NCBI GenBank assembly: GCA_045601325.1
Contig: JAZRZI010000021.1
Span: 42,360 to 106,359 of the forward strand
DNA from: JAZRZI01 sp045601325
GTDB taxonomy: Bacteria > Bacillota_I > Bacilli_A > RFN20 > CAG-826
DNA length: 64,000 nt
Direction: 5' to 3'
The translations under genes were made by a program, and so were the position numbers. The notes beneath the pieces are model-generated. The model was given only the letters and a program-made list of their open reading frames with translations. It made no database searches and was not told where the DNA came from. Below are positions 1-9,064 of this stretch, piece after piece. Position 1 is the stretch's first letter, and each line of letters begins with the position of its first letter.

Positions 1-556
1 CGATAATCACAGCAGATGCATTGTTATTGATCCTTCTAAAGATTATAACGGTATTATTGATTATATCAATAAACACAAGCTTTCTTTAAAAGGAGTATTT
101 TTAACTCACACCCATTTTGACCATATGAGGGGTGTAGATAGATTGATATTTTGTTTTAAATGTCCTTTTTATGTCGGTTGGAACGATATACAAGCACTGA
201 AAAATCCAAATATAAACGGTATTGAAAACATTGTTGTTAATAGCGAAGCGATAGCGGTGTCGGAAAAGGATTCGTTTGACTGTTTAGCAGAAGAAATTAG
301 AATATTGGATTTGCCTTATCACACAATTGGTTCTATTGGTATATATTTTGAAAAGTCAAAAATCCTATTTAGTGGAGATTCTTTGTTTAAGCATTCTATC
401 GGTCGATATGATTTTCCGACATCATCTAGGAAAGATAAAGATAATACATTAGCAAAGCTAATGAATTTGGACGAACATACGAAAGTTTATCCTGGCCATG
501 GTCCATCAACCACTATAGGTGAAGAACGAAAACTAAATCCGTTTATTAAAAGATAA
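1..556 (+). CDS. MBL-fold metallohydrolase, 5'-truncated by window edge
   Basis: The reading frame is open from base 2, so the gene begins outside the window; the first internal ATG (125) is not the true start. The metal-binding motif THTHFDH (HxHxDH) lies at about 104-124, followed by an SGDSLF segment that supplies the bridging Asp and a late PGHGP segment with another His ligand. This is the glyoxalase II-like branch of the metallo-beta-lactamase superfamily (compare B. subtilis YqgX). Members hydrolyse thioesters or related substrates with two metal ions in the cytosol; the substrate here is unknown. efp follows 46 bp downstream with its own promoter. Confidence 0.85.
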   Translation, partial: DNHSRCIVIDPSKDYNGIIDYINKHKLSLKGVFLTHTHFDHMRGVDRLIFCFKCPFYVGWNDIQALKNPNINGIENIVVNSEAIAVSEKDSFDCLAEEIRILDLPYHTIGSIGIYFEKSKILFSGDSLFKHSIGRYDFPTSSRKDKDNTLAKLMNLDEHTKVYPGHGPSTTIGEERKLNPFIKR

Positions 557-570
557 TTATTTGTTATAAT
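542..570 (+). promoter_or_regulatory. efp promoter (extended -10)
   Basis: TTTATT (542-547), a 17-bp spacer, then TATAAT (565-570) preceded by TG one base upstream (TGTTATAAT). The predicted start near 577 leaves a short leader with the AAAGGA ribosome site before the efp ATG. The -10 is consensus and the -35 is weak, as expected for an extended -10 promoter. Confidence 0.55.
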
Positions 571-602
571 TACAAAGTATTTATAAGAAAGGACTTAACT
601 AA

Positions 603-1160
603 ATGATTAACGTTACAGAATTAAGACCAGGCAATTACTTTGTTGAAGATGGTAACATATATCAAGTTCAAGACATCCTTCTCAACAAAACTGCTATGAG
701 AAAGATGGTGGCAAAAGTAAAAGTCAAAAATATGCGCTCAGGCGCTATCACTGAAATTGCTCGTAATAGTGGAACAATGATTGAAAGCATTCGATTAGAC
801 AAAAGACAAATGCAATATCTTTATGACACAGGAGATTTCTTGGTTTTTATGGATCAAGAGACATATGAGCAAGTTGAATTATCCAAAGATCGCCTACAAT
901 GGGAAATGCAATTCCTGAAAGGCGAAGAAGTCGTTGATATCACTTCCTATGAAGGTGAAATTCTTGGTCTTACATTACCTGCTAAGGTAGCACTTAAAAT
1001 CACTATATGTGAACCAGCTGTTCGCGGTGATACAGTTAATAAACCAACAAAGCCTGTTACAGTTGAGACTGGTTTAGAACTTCGTGTTCCAATGTTCATC
1101 GAAGAAGGCGATACAATCTATGTTCGCACAGACACAGGCGAATATGATGGAAGAGCATAA
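603..1160 (+). CDS. efp: Translation elongation factor P
   Basis: The 185-aa length and the three-domain layout fit EF-P, which binds between the P and E sites and rescues ribosomes stalled on polyproline. Conserved parts seen: the KOW-like N-terminal domain, VKNMRSGAITE, the YLYDTGDFLVFMD segment, and the C-terminal GDT and GLELRVPMFIEEGD blocks ending in DGRA. The tip loop of domain I reads NKTAMRKMV (residues 28-36) instead of the usual KPGKGxAF, so the lysine that is modified in E. coli and B. subtilis is absent (Met at the aligned position, Arg next to it). From memory, Mycoplasma EF-P has a similar NKTAMR loop. The site AAAGGA precedes the ATG. Confidence 0.95.
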   Translation: MINVTELRPGNYFVEDGNIYQVQDILLNKTAMRKMVAKVKVKNMRSGAITEIARNSGTMIESIRLDKRQMQYLYDTGDFLVFMDQETYEQVELSKDRLQWEMQFLKGEEVVDITSYEGEILGLTLPAKVALKITICEPAVRGDTVNKPTKPVTVETGLELRVPMFIEEGDTIYVRTDTGEYDGRA

Positions 1161-1175
1161 GGAGAATTAGAATTT

Positions 1176-1391
1176 ATGGGTGTAGGTGGAATTATCGGCA
1201 TTGCAGTCGGAGCTTTAATTGTTGGTTTAATTGTTGGCTTTTTTGTAACAAGAGCATTGTTCAAAAAACAACTAGAAAAGAATCCTCCAGTTAATGAAAA
1301 AATGATTAGAGCTATGCTAACATCAATGGGCAGAAAGCCTAGTGAAAAGCAAGTTCGTGAAATCATGAGATCAATGAACGCTGCAAAGTAA
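1176..1391 (+). CDS. UPF0154 (YneF-like) small membrane protein
   Basis: This 71-aa protein has one N-terminal membrane span (about residues 4-27, rich in Gly, Ile and Val), then a charged cytoplasmic part with MIRAMLTSMGRKPSEKQVREIM, characteristic of the UPF0154/YneF family of Firmicutes and Mollicutes. Its function is unknown. It lies 15 bp after efp with AAGGAG in the gap, so it is probably cotranscribed with efp and ends at the terminator at 1405-1430. Confidence 0.85.
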   Translation: MGVGGIIGIAVGALIVGLIVGFFVTRALFKKQLEKNPPVNEKMIRAMLTSMGRKPSEKQVREIMRSMNAAK

Positions 1392-1404
1392 ATTAATTCG
1401 ATAA

Positions 1405-1430
1405 AAGGGCCTCAAATGAGGCCTTTTTAT
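1405..1430 (+). terminator. Terminator after efp-UPF0154
   Basis: A GGCCTC/GAGGCC stem with an AAAT loop, flanked by A-run and TTTTTATTTT. Classical Rho-independent terminator on the plus strand. Confidence 0.9.
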
Positions 1431-1449
1431 TTTGCTGTGGAAAACTTAA

Positions 1450-1480
1450 AGAAAAAGAAAACCCTATTTTAAATAGGGTG
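1450..1480 (-). terminator. plsY terminator
   Basis: On the minus strand CCCTATTT and AAATAGGG pair around a short AT loop and are followed by TTTTCTTTTTC. It lies just past the plsY stop and back to back with the plus-strand terminator, closing a convergent pair. Confidence 0.8.
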
Positions 1481-1513
1481 ATTAACTTAAAATCTACTAA
1501 TTTTCTACTATTA

Positions 1514-2278
1514 TTATTTCATCCATGATATCTTACGTTCTTCGTGATTTTTAAGACGTTTTATATTTTCATGGTGTTTAACAACAATGATTATTGCCAT
1601 AAAAGTTACGGATATAGACCATATGAATGAAGGCACTAAAGTATGTCCGTACATTGGTAAAGGAAACATACTTGGTGGAATGATTTTTGTTACGCAAAGA
1701 ACGGACCAAACCCAAGAGCACAGTGTTAAAAAGCATGCTGCCACTATGCTAGAAAGAGAAACGTATTTTGAAATTTTCAATACAATTAAGTAAATGATTC
1801 CGGGTATTACACCAAGTAACCAAGATGACGCTATCATCAATCCCATAAAAGAAGAAACGCCTTTTCCACCTTTGAATTTTGCGAATATTGGCCAACAATG
1901 GCCAATAATAGTGCCTAAAGGTGTTAACCAATATGCTGGCCAAGATACTAAATAAGCAGAATTGAAACCTAAATTGTTAACGCTATCAATTCCTGGACAT
2001 AAAGATTGACCATTATTAATTTTCGCAAATGTTAAAAACGCCCAAACACTCCAAAGTGGAGCAATGCATTTAAACATATCAAGAATAATAACTAATAATC
2101 CAATTTTTTTGCCGAACAATCTACCAGCGTTTGTACCACCCGCATTATGTGATCCGTAATCTCTCGGATCTTTATGGAAAAATAGTTTACCAATCCAAAC
2201 GGATGTTGATATCGAACCAAAAATATATCCGATGAGCAAACAAATTATTCCAGTTAATATATTAATAAATATATTCAT
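1514..2278 (-). CDS. plsY: Glycerol-3-phosphate acyltransferase PlsY
   Basis: Integral membrane enzyme that moves the acyl group from acyl-phosphate to glycerol-3-phosphate, the first step of phosphatidic acid synthesis with PlsX. Family motifs are present in order: GSISTSVWIGK, the NAGGTNAGR loop, a DMFKC segment, and GHCWPIFAKFKGGKG. Several membrane spans are visible. At 254 aa it is longer than the usual ~200; the extra length is a loop around residues 90-120 (INNGQSLCPGIDSVNN...). AAGG lies upstream of the ATG. The gene is divergent from parE. Confidence 0.9.
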   Translation of the reverse strand: MNIFINILTGIICLLIGYIFGSISTSVWIGKLFFHKDPRDYGSHNAGGTNAGRLFGKKIGLLVIILDMFKCIAPLWSVWAFLTFAKINNGQSLCPGIDSVNNLGFNSAYLVSWPAYWLTPLGTIIGHCWPIFAKFKGGKGVSSFMGLMIASSWLLGVIPGIIYLIVLKISKYVSLSSIVAACFLTLCSWVWSVLCVTKIIPPSMFPLPMYGHTLVPSFIWSISVTFMAIIIVVKHHENIKRLKNHEERKISWMK

Positions 2279-2316
2279 TTTCTTAGCCTTTTTATGACGC
2301 TTTTTATTCTACTAAA

Positions 2317-2350
2317 TTACTTTATATTTGTTAATTATTTTGTATATAAT
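2317..2350 (+). promoter_or_regulatory. Candidate parEC promoter
   Basis: A consensus TATAAT at 2345-2350 precedes parE by 28 bp. The -35 is poor (TTACTT is too far upstream; TTTATA gives an 18-bp spacer). Confidence 0.4.
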
Positions 2351-2378
2351 TAATGGCGAAATCGGGGGTATTCGTATT

Positions 2379-4325
2379 ATGGCAAATGAAAATTTAAACA
2401 AAACATACTCTGCTGATGATATCCAAATATTACAAGGACTTGAAGGCGTTCGTAAGAGACCAGCCATGTACATTGGCTCAACAAACCAAACTGGTTTGCA
2501 TCATTTAGTTTGGGAAGTCGTTGATAATGCGGTCGACGAAGCATTAGCAGGATTCGGTAATAGAATCGTAGTAACCATCCATAAGGATGGTTCTTGTTCA
2601 GTTTTAGATGAAGGACGTGGTATTCCGGTAGAAATCGGTAAAAACTCCACTCGTCCTGCCGTCGAAATTGTTTTTACAGAATTACACGCTGGTGGTAAGT
2701 TCAATAACGCAGTTTATAAGAGTGCTGCTGGCTTACATGGTGTAGGCGCATCTGTTACTAACGCATTATCTTCTTATTGCGATGTCATCGTATACAAGAA
2801 TGGCACAATCAATCACATTAGATTTGAAAATGGTGGAACATTAGTTACACCATTAGAGCAAATTGGAACAACTAAAAAGCATGGCACATTGGTTAGATTC
2901 AAACCTGATGCAACAATATTTTCAACCGTTGATTTTAAAAGAGAAATTATTGCTCAGCATTTACAAGAGTCAGCGTTTTTAATGAAGGGCGTTCATTTTA
3001 TTTTGAACGATGAACGTACTGGTGAATACCAAGAATTTTACTATGAGGAAGGATTGCTAGCCTACGTTAAACAAATTAACGCAAACAAGAAAGGAATCAG
3101 CGATGTTGCTTCATTCAATGATCTTGATTCAGGTACTGGTATAGCCACTGAAATAGCTCTTCAATACTGCACAGAAGATTATAATGAAACTATCCTTTCT
3201 TACGTTAATAACGTAAGAACAAAAGAAGGCGGAACTCATGAAGTCGGCTTTAAAGCTGGTATAACAAAAGCTGTTAATGAGTATGGGGAAAACAATAATT
3301 TACTCAGAGGAAAGAAACTTGAAGGTAGCGATATTAGAGAAGGATTAACAGCTATTATTTCTTTAACTATTCCTGAAAAATATCTCGAATTTGAAGGACA
3401 AACTAAAGGAAAATTAGGAACTCAAGAAGCTACATATATTGTAAGCAATGTAATTTACAATAAATTTACATATTTTTTAACCGAAAACAAAGAAGTCGCG
3501 TTAACTATTATTAAAAAATGTGTTGATGCACAGACAGCTAGAATTGCAGCAAGAAAAGCAAAAGAAGATGCTAGAACCGCTAAAAAGGTAAAAAATGAAG
3601 TAATTTTGTCTGATAAATTGACACCTGCACAAAGCAAAGATTACGCCAAAAACGAATTGTTTATTGTCGAGGGTGATTCCGCTGGTGGCTCTGCAAAAAA
3701 AGGAAGGGATAGATTACACCAAGCAATATTACCACTACGTGGTAAACCATTAAACACAGATGGTGAACCTGCTAGCAAAGTTTTAAAGAACGAGGAAATT
3801 GCGACCATTATTAACACAATTGGTGCTGGACATAGTCAAGGTTTTGATATTGAAGATATTCGTTATGGAAAAATCATTATTATGACAGATGCTGATACCG
3901 ATGGTGCCCATATCCAAACGTTATTATTAACATTCTTCTATCATTATATGAGACCATTAATTACAACCGGTCATGTATTTATAGCTGTACCACCTTTATA
4001 TAGAATATATAAAGAAGATGGCAAAAAGAAAATTCAAGAATATGCTTGGGATGATGAAGGATTAGAAGCCGCAAAGAAGAAAATCGGTGCTGGCTATAAA
4101 GTCTCACGTTATAAAGGACTTGGTGAAATGGATGCAGACCAATTGAAAGAAACTACCATGGATCCAAAAACTAGATTATTACTTAGAGTTGATATAGAGG
4201 ACCCAATTCTCGCTGAAAATCGTGTTGCTACTTTAATGGGCAAGGATACAGCAATAAGAAAGAAATGGGTTGAAGAAAATATCGATTTTAACGAAGTTGA
4301 TTCATTCTTGAAGGAGGTCAAATAA
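2379..4325 (+). CDS. parE: DNA topoisomerase IV subunit B
   Basis: ATPase subunit of topoisomerase IV, which decatenates daughter chromosomes together with ParC. In order: a GHKL ATPase with EVVDNAVDEA, DEGRGIPV and the GLHGVGASVTNALS lid; the transducer domain; the TOPRIM block NELFIVEGDSAGGSAKKGRD; and DADTDGAHI for metal binding. I chose the ATG at 2379 (648 aa) because GGGGG lies 10 bases upstream and the product then starts normally; a further in-frame start at 2328 would overlap the promoter. ParE is preferred over GyrB because of the directly linked parC gene and the GKPLNT context. ParC's ribosome site is inside the end of this gene. Confidence 0.92.
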   Translation: MANENLNKTYSADDIQILQGLEGVRKRPAMYIGSTNQTGLHHLVWEVVDNAVDEALAGFGNRIVVTIHKDGSCSVLDEGRGIPVEIGKNSTRPAVEIVFTELHAGGKFNNAVYKSAAGLHGVGASVTNALSSYCDVIVYKNGTINHIRFENGGTLVTPLEQIGTTKKHGTLVRFKPDATIFSTVDFKREIIAQHLQESAFLMKGVHFILNDERTGEYQEFYYEEGLLAYVKQINANKKGISDVASFNDLDSGTGIATEIALQYCTEDYNETILSYVNNVRTKEGGTHEVGFKAGITKAVNEYGENNNLLRGKKLEGSDIREGLTAIISLTIPEKYLEFEGQTKGKLGTQEATYIVSNVIYNKFTYFLTENKEVALTIIKKCVDAQTARIAARKAKEDARTAKKVKNEVILSDKLTPAQSKDYAKNELFIVEGDSAGGSAKKGRDRLHQAILPLRGKPLNTDGEPASKVLKNEEIATIINTIGAGHSQGFDIEDIRYGKIIIMTDADTDGAHIQTLLLTFFYHYMRPLITTGHVFIAVPPLYRIYKEDGKKKIQEYAWDDEGLEAAKKKIGAGYKVSRYKGLGEMDADQLKETTMDPKTRLLLRVDIEDPILAENRVATLMGKDTAIRKKWVEENIDFNEVDSFLKEVK

Positions 4326-4327
4326 CT

Positions 4328-6943
4328 ATGGCAAAGAAAAAAGTTGAAGAAGTAGTTGAGATAATTCAAGAAAATATTTCTGTTGAACCATTAGAAAGCG
4401 TAATGGGTGATAGATACGCAACTTATGCTAAATATGTTATCCAAGACAGAGCTATTCCTGATGTTAGAGACGGCTTAAAACCAGTTCAAAGAAGAATCAT
4501 CTTCTCAATGTTTAAAAGTAATAATACTTTTAATAGACCTACAAAGAAATGCGCTCATACTGTTGGTGCTGTTATGGGTACATTTCACCCACATGGAGAC
4601 ACATCAATTTATGAAGCATTAGCTCGTATGTCACAAAACTGGAAAGTAAGATACCCATTAATCGACTTCCAAGGTAATAACGGCTCAATCGATGGCGACT
4701 CACCAGCTGCATATCGTTATACAGAATCAAGACTTAGTGAATTGAGCAACGAATTAGTTAGAGACATTGAAAAAAAGACTGTAGATATGAGTCTTAACTT
4801 TGATGACACAGAACTTGAACCAGTTGTATTACCATCAAGATTCCCTAACTTACTCGTTAATGGTACAGAAGGTATTGCTGTTGGTATGGCTACAGAAATA
4901 CCACCTCATAACCTTAGAGAGGTTATTGAAGCGGTAATTTATAGAATTGGACATAAGACCGCAACAAATGAAGATCTTATGCAATTTGTCAAAGGACCTG
5001 ACTTCCCAGGTGGTGGAATTATTTACCAATCAGAAGGCTTACAAAGCATCTATACAACTGGTAGAGGAAGAATCGAAGTTGCTTCTAAAACAGAAATTGT
5101 TGATTTGAAGGATATGAAACAGATCGTCATCAGCGAAATTCCTTATAAGGTGATTAAAATTCAGCTTGTCTATGAAATAGACAAAATTATTCATTCAAAA
5201 GCTGTCAGCGGTATGATTGAAGTTAGAGACGAAACCGAAGGCGACGATATTAGAATCGTTATTGATTGTAAGAAAGATGCAAAAGTTGAGTTATTACTTA
5301 ACTACTTAAAACAAAAAACTCCATTGCTTTCTTCTTACTCAGCAAACATGGTTGCCATCGTAAATGGAAGACCAAGAACATTATCTTTAATTGAATTTAT
5401 TGACGCTTATATTGAACACCAAATTGATGTTATAAGAAGACAATCACAATTTGATTTGGATAAATCAAACGATCGTTTGCACATTGTTGAAGGCTTATTA
5501 TTAGCGTCCGCAAACATTAATGAAGTCGTCGACATTATTAGACATAGTAAAGACAAAGCCGATTCAAAAGTAAATTTAATCAAACGTTTTGGTCTAACCA
5601 ATGAACAAGCTGAAGCAATCGTGACAATGCCACTTCATAAGTTAAGCCATAGTGATGAAGAGACATTACTTTTAGAAAAGAAAACATTGTTATCAGATAT
5701 TGAATTCCTTACCGGCATTCTTGAAGATCCAAATAAACTCAATAGAGTTTTAGTCAAAGACTTAAAGAGGATTTCTGATAAATACGGAGACAACAGAAGG
5801 ACACAAATCCAAGAAAAAGAAGAAATTAAACCTATTGATAAAAGGGAACTCATTGCAAGTGAAGAAACTGTCATTGCATTATCACGTGATGGTTATGTAA
5901 AACGTTCATCACTCAAGTCTGTAAAAGGCTCTGGAGAGAACTCCTTACCAGGTTTAAAAGATGGTGATATTCTTGTGGCAAGTGGTGTATGTAAGACAAC
6001 AGATTACCTAGTTTGTTTTACAAACTTAGGTAACTATGCTTGTATTCCTGTACATAACATTACAGAAAACAAATGGAAAGAAGAAGGCGTTCACTTGAAT
6101 ACCATTGTTACATTAGGACCAGGTGAAAAGATAGTTAAAGGTTTGGTAATCAAAACATTTAGAAATGATGTTTTCCTTGCTTTCTTAACTTTAACAGGAC
6201 AAATAAAACGTATCCCTGTTTCTGAATTAGATACAACTAAACGAAGCAAACCTAGCAGATGTATGAAAGTAAGTGAAGGCGATGAAATAGCTTCCATTCA
6301 AATCACAACCGGAGATAGCGATTTGTTAGTTGTAACAAATCTTGGTGATGCGGTTTTATTTAACGAGAACGACTTAACAGTTGTTGGAGCTAAAGCTGGT
6401 GGTGTTAAATCAGCAAGCAACCTTGGCAAAGCCAAGACTATTGCTATGATGTCATTTGATCAATTGGAGAAATCAAAATTTGTCATCATCACAGATAAAG
6501 GTCACCAACGCATATTAGATAATGGAAAAATAATACGCACGTTACGCCCGGGTAAACTTGTGACAATCATGCCATCATTCAAAAACGAACAACATAGAAT
6601 CATCTTTGCTGACAAAATCGGCAAATTAGAGAGTGTTTCTTATGATTTACATCTAAACGATGGAACATCATATAAATTTGTTTTAGATGATACGCATTTG
6701 ACTGATATTAGCAAATACGCTAAAAAGAACATCGAAATCCCAACACGAGTATTGGTTGATAATGTGTTTAATACCAATATTGAAACAATTGATAAAGACA
6801 CGATTAGTCATCCTATTATTGTTAAACAACCAAAATTAAAAGCGTCAAATGAACAATTAGAAGGAGAAGTTGATAGCCAAAAGCCTGCTGAAGAAAGTGG
6901 CACTTTTGAACAGATATCAATATTCGATGATATAGATGAATAA
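4328..6943 (+). CDS. parC: DNA topoisomerase IV subunit A
   Basis: 871-aa breakage-reunion subunit. The catalytic tyrosine is Y131 in AAYRYTESR. The helix-turn-helix region contains GAVMGTFHPHGDTSIYEAL, and NGTEGIAVGMATEIPPHN follows. The C-terminal third has the beta-pinwheel repeats, but I saw no clear GyrA box (QRRGGKG), which supports ParC over GyrA. The last 40 residues are acidic. AAGGAGGT at the end of parE drives translation 2 bp after the parE stop, so the pair is coupled. Confidence 0.93.
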   Translation: MAKKKVEEVVEIIQENISVEPLESVMGDRYATYAKYVIQDRAIPDVRDGLKPVQRRIIFSMFKSNNTFNRPTKKCAHTVGAVMGTFHPHGDTSIYEALARMSQNWKVRYPLIDFQGNNGSIDGDSPAAYRYTESRLSELSNELVRDIEKKTVDMSLNFDDTELEPVVLPSRFPNLLVNGTEGIAVGMATEIPPHNLREVIEAVIYRIGHKTATNEDLMQFVKGPDFPGGGIIYQSEGLQSIYTTGRGRIEVASKTEIVDLKDMKQIVISEIPYKVIKIQLVYEIDKIIHSKAVSGMIEVRDETEGDDIRIVIDCKKDAKVELLLNYLKQKTPLLSSYSANMVAIVNGRPRTLSLIEFIDAYIEHQIDVIRRQSQFDLDKSNDRLHIVEGLLLASANINEVVDIIRHSKDKADSKVNLIKRFGLTNEQAEAIVTMPLHKLSHSDEETLLLEKKTLLSDIEFLTGILEDPNKLNRVLVKDLKRISDKYGDNRRTQIQEKEEIKPIDKRELIASEETVIALSRDGYVKRSSLKSVKGSGENSLPGLKDGDILVASGVCKTTDYLVCFTNLGNYACIPVHNITENKWKEEGVHLNTIVTLGPGEKIVKGLVIKTFRNDVFLAFLTLTGQIKRIPVSELDTTKRSKPSRCMKVSEGDEIASIQITTGDSDLLVVTNLGDAVLFNENDLTVVGAKAGGVKSASNLGKAKTIAMMSFDQLEKSKFVIITDKGHQRILDNGKIIRTLRPGKLVTIMPSFKNEQHRIIFADKIGKLESVSYDLHLNDGTSYKFVLDDTHLTDISKYAKKNIEIPTRVLVDNVFNTNIETIDKDTISHPIIVKQPKLKASNEQLEGEVDSQKPAEESGTFEQISIFDDIDE

Positions 6944-7002
6944 CACACATAGTGTGTATAAGTTACAAATAGTACTATATTAGTACATTTATAGTATTAT
7001 AT

Positions 7003-7038
7003 TAATCCTGATATTGTGGAAAACTTATCAGGATTTTT
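7003..7038 (+). terminator. parC terminator
   Basis: AATCCTGATA and TATCAGGATT form a 10-bp stem with an 11-base loop, followed by TTTTATTTG. It ends the parEC operon. Confidence 0.85.
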
Positions 7039-7105
7039 ATTTGTTGCTTAGCAAAAAATAATGAATTATCTATAAAACCAATATATTTTATTCTAAAATA
7101 ATATT

Positions 7106-7627
7106 ATGTGTTTAAGAAGAAATGTTTTCGCTCATGCTACTTCAATATACGACATTGAAATTTCATTCTTTAAGAAGAATAATGTTAAAACACTGCTCAT
7201 TGATTTGGACAATACTTTAGATTCATACAAATTGTTCAAGCCAACAGAGCGAGCTGTTAATTATATTAAAAAAATAAAAGAAGCAGAGATAAGAACAATT
7301 ATTGTTTCAAACAATAAAGGCAAAAGAGTTTCTTCTTATGCTAATGCACTAAATATAGAGTTTATTCATAGTTGTAGAAAACCTTTTGCTAGGCGTATCA
7401 ACAATTTCATTAGGGAAAAATGCATTGATAAGAGCACAACCATTATGATAGGTGACCAACTTGTGACTGACGCTGGTGCAGCTAATAGGGCAGAAATACG
7501 TTTTATTTTAACTGAGAAAGTTGTAAAAGAAGATCAATGGACAACACATATTAATAGAATATTTGATAAGCCAAATAGGAAAAAGATGGCTAAAAAAGGA
7601 AAACTAATTGATTGGAGGAATGTATAA
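7106..7627 (+). CDS. yqeG: YqeG-family HAD-IIIA phosphatase
   Basis: 173 aa. HAD motif I is DLDNTLDSY (near residue 33), motif II is IIVSNN, and motif III is GDQLVTDAGAANR. This is the YqeG branch of subfamily IIIA, always found beside yqeH in Firmicutes; its substrate is not established. There is no Shine-Dalgarno sequence; TAAAAT ends six bases before the ATG, so the message may be leaderless. The stop codon overlaps the yqeH start by one base. Confidence 0.9.
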   Translation: MCLRRNVFAHATSIYDIEISFFKKNNVKTLLIDLDNTLDSYKLFKPTERAVNYIKKIKEAEIRTIIVSNNKGKRVSSYANALNIEFIHSCRKPFARRINNFIREKCIDKSTTIMIGDQLVTDAGAANRAEIRFILTEKVVKEDQWTTHINRIFDKPNRKKMAKKGKLIDWRNV

Positions 7628-8769
7628 TGGGAAAAGTTAAAAGAGTTATGAGATGTTATCTTTGCGGTTCTGTTTTGCAAAGCAAAAAGAAAAATGAAAA
7701 AGGATACATCGAACCAGAGTACTTAAAAGACCCTTATGCATCTGAACAGGTTTTATATTGCCATTCATGTCATGAAAAAATGAAAGCAATCAATACAGGT
7801 ATACTTGCAAGAGATGTTGATGATGATATTCTCAAAGTTTTAGATGATGCAGTAGCATCTGATGCTTTCATTCTATGGACAATTGATTCGTTTACATTCA
7901 ATGGTACATTTGATAAAGACCTTGTTAAGAAAATCAAACATCTTAAGATTACAGTAGTAGCAACAAAATTTGATTTATTTCCAAAATCCGTTAAAGAAAA
8001 AGATTTTAAGCAATATGTCATAGATAGATTCAATGATGTTGGTATCAACCCAATTTCAGTTGTTCTAATTAGTGACTTAAATAAATTTGATATTCATGAT
8101 GCGTTTGTGAGATTGCATAGAGCAAGAGCGGGACATGATGTTTATTTGATTGGTTCATCTCAATCAGGAAAAACATCATTAATTAACGCTATGCTAAAAG
8201 CATATACAAACAAATCCAAGCGTGTTATTAGAACTGAAGAATACCCAGGCACAAACATCAATGTATTAGAAATACCTCTATCAAACTCATCATTTTTCTA
8301 TGAACTTCCAGGATTTTCATTGGTTAACTCCGTAAGAGGCAAAGTTGAAAAAGACATAGCAAGAATGATTTCGCCAGTTAAAGAGATTAAAAGTGCTTCT
8401 AAGACATTACTTGTCGGTGCAACGTTGTTTATTGGTTCATTAGGCTATTTTATGTTAGAAAAAGGCAAACCTACACCAGTCAAAATATATTCTGGTGAAA
8501 AAACAGAAGTGAAAATGGTTTCAAACAAAAAGAGCAATGAGTTTTTCGAAAATAATATCGAGAAAAGATCACTTAGACCTGTAAGTGAACGTTATACTTC
8601 GTTCACAGATTTCGATTTATTTGAATACGTAATGGAAAATGATGGAAAGCGTCATGATATTTCCATTACGGGTTTATGTTGGATATCTTTTATAGCGAAA
8701 GGACAAGTGATTCGTGTTGCTTTGCCTAGAGGCACAGCGCTAAAAGAATCATTGAGTAAAATTAAGTAA
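7627..8769 (+). CDS. yqeH: Ribosome-biogenesis GTPase YqeH
   Basis: Circularly permuted GTPase needed for 30S assembly. An N-terminal zinc finger (C10, C13, C45, C48) is followed by G4 (TKFD, 113-116), then G1 (GSSQSGKTS, about 175-183), and G3 in the unusual form ELPGF rather than DTPG. The start at 7627 is chosen because GGAGG lies 8 bases upstream; an in-frame ATG at 7612 lies inside yqeG and has no ribosome site. The 380-aa length is normal for the family. Confidence 0.93.
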   Translation: MGKVKRVMRCYLCGSVLQSKKKNEKGYIEPEYLKDPYASEQVLYCHSCHEKMKAINTGILARDVDDDILKVLDDAVASDAFILWTIDSFTFNGTFDKDLVKKIKHLKITVVATKFDLFPKSVKEKDFKQYVIDRFNDVGINPISVVLISDLNKFDIHDAFVRLHRARAGHDVYLIGSSQSGKTSLINAMLKAYTNKSKRVIRTEEYPGTNINVLEIPLSNSSFFYELPGFSLVNSVRGKVEKDIARMISPVKEIKSASKTLLVGATLFIGSLGYFMLEKGKPTPVKIYSGEKTEVKMVSNKKSNEFFENNIEKRSLRPVSERYTSFTDFDLFEYVMENDGKRHDISITGLCWISFIAKGQVIRVALPRGTALKESLSKIK

Positions 8770-8770
8770 T

Positions 8771-9064
8771 ATGTTAAACGCAAATCAAAAAAGACAATTA
8801 AAAGGTTTGGCTTCAACCTTGGAGATAAAGTACCAAATTGGAAAAAACGAAGTCAGTGACACAGTTATTGCTATGTTAGATAAAGCTTTAACTGCAAAAG
8901 AATTAATTAAAATTGATGTTATGAAGTCAGTGAGCGAACCAATAATGGAATTAGCTTTGGACTTATCATCTAAATTAAATGCTGAAATAGTACAAGTGGT
9001 AGGCAAAGTTATCGTTCTATTTAGAAAAAACAAAGAAAAAGGGAAAATTCAACTTGTGAAATAA
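8771..9064 (+). CDS. yhbY: YhbY-family RNA-binding protein (CRM domain)
   Basis: 97-aa single CRM-domain protein starting LNANQKRQLKGLAS, with a GKNEVSD segment in place of the usual GKxGLT and a hydrophobic VVGKVIVLFRKNKE end. Family members bind 23S rRNA in pre-50S particles. It starts one base after the yqeH stop and its own stop overlaps the next ATG, so four genes are translationally linked. Confidence 0.9.
   Translation: MLNANQKRQLKGLASTLEIKYQIGKNEVSDTVIAMLDKALTAKELIKIDVMKSVSEPIMELALDLSSKLNAEIVQVVGKVIVLFRKNKEKGKIQLVK

Noticed and set aside
2328..2378. Longer parE start at 2328
   Set aside because: It would overlap the -10 region, has no ribosome site and adds a non-conserved hydrophobic leader.
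1434..7025. Repeated TGTGGAAAACTTA at 1436 and 7015
   Set aside because: A 13-mer match in AT-rich DNA near two terminators is expected by chance and has no further similarity around it.
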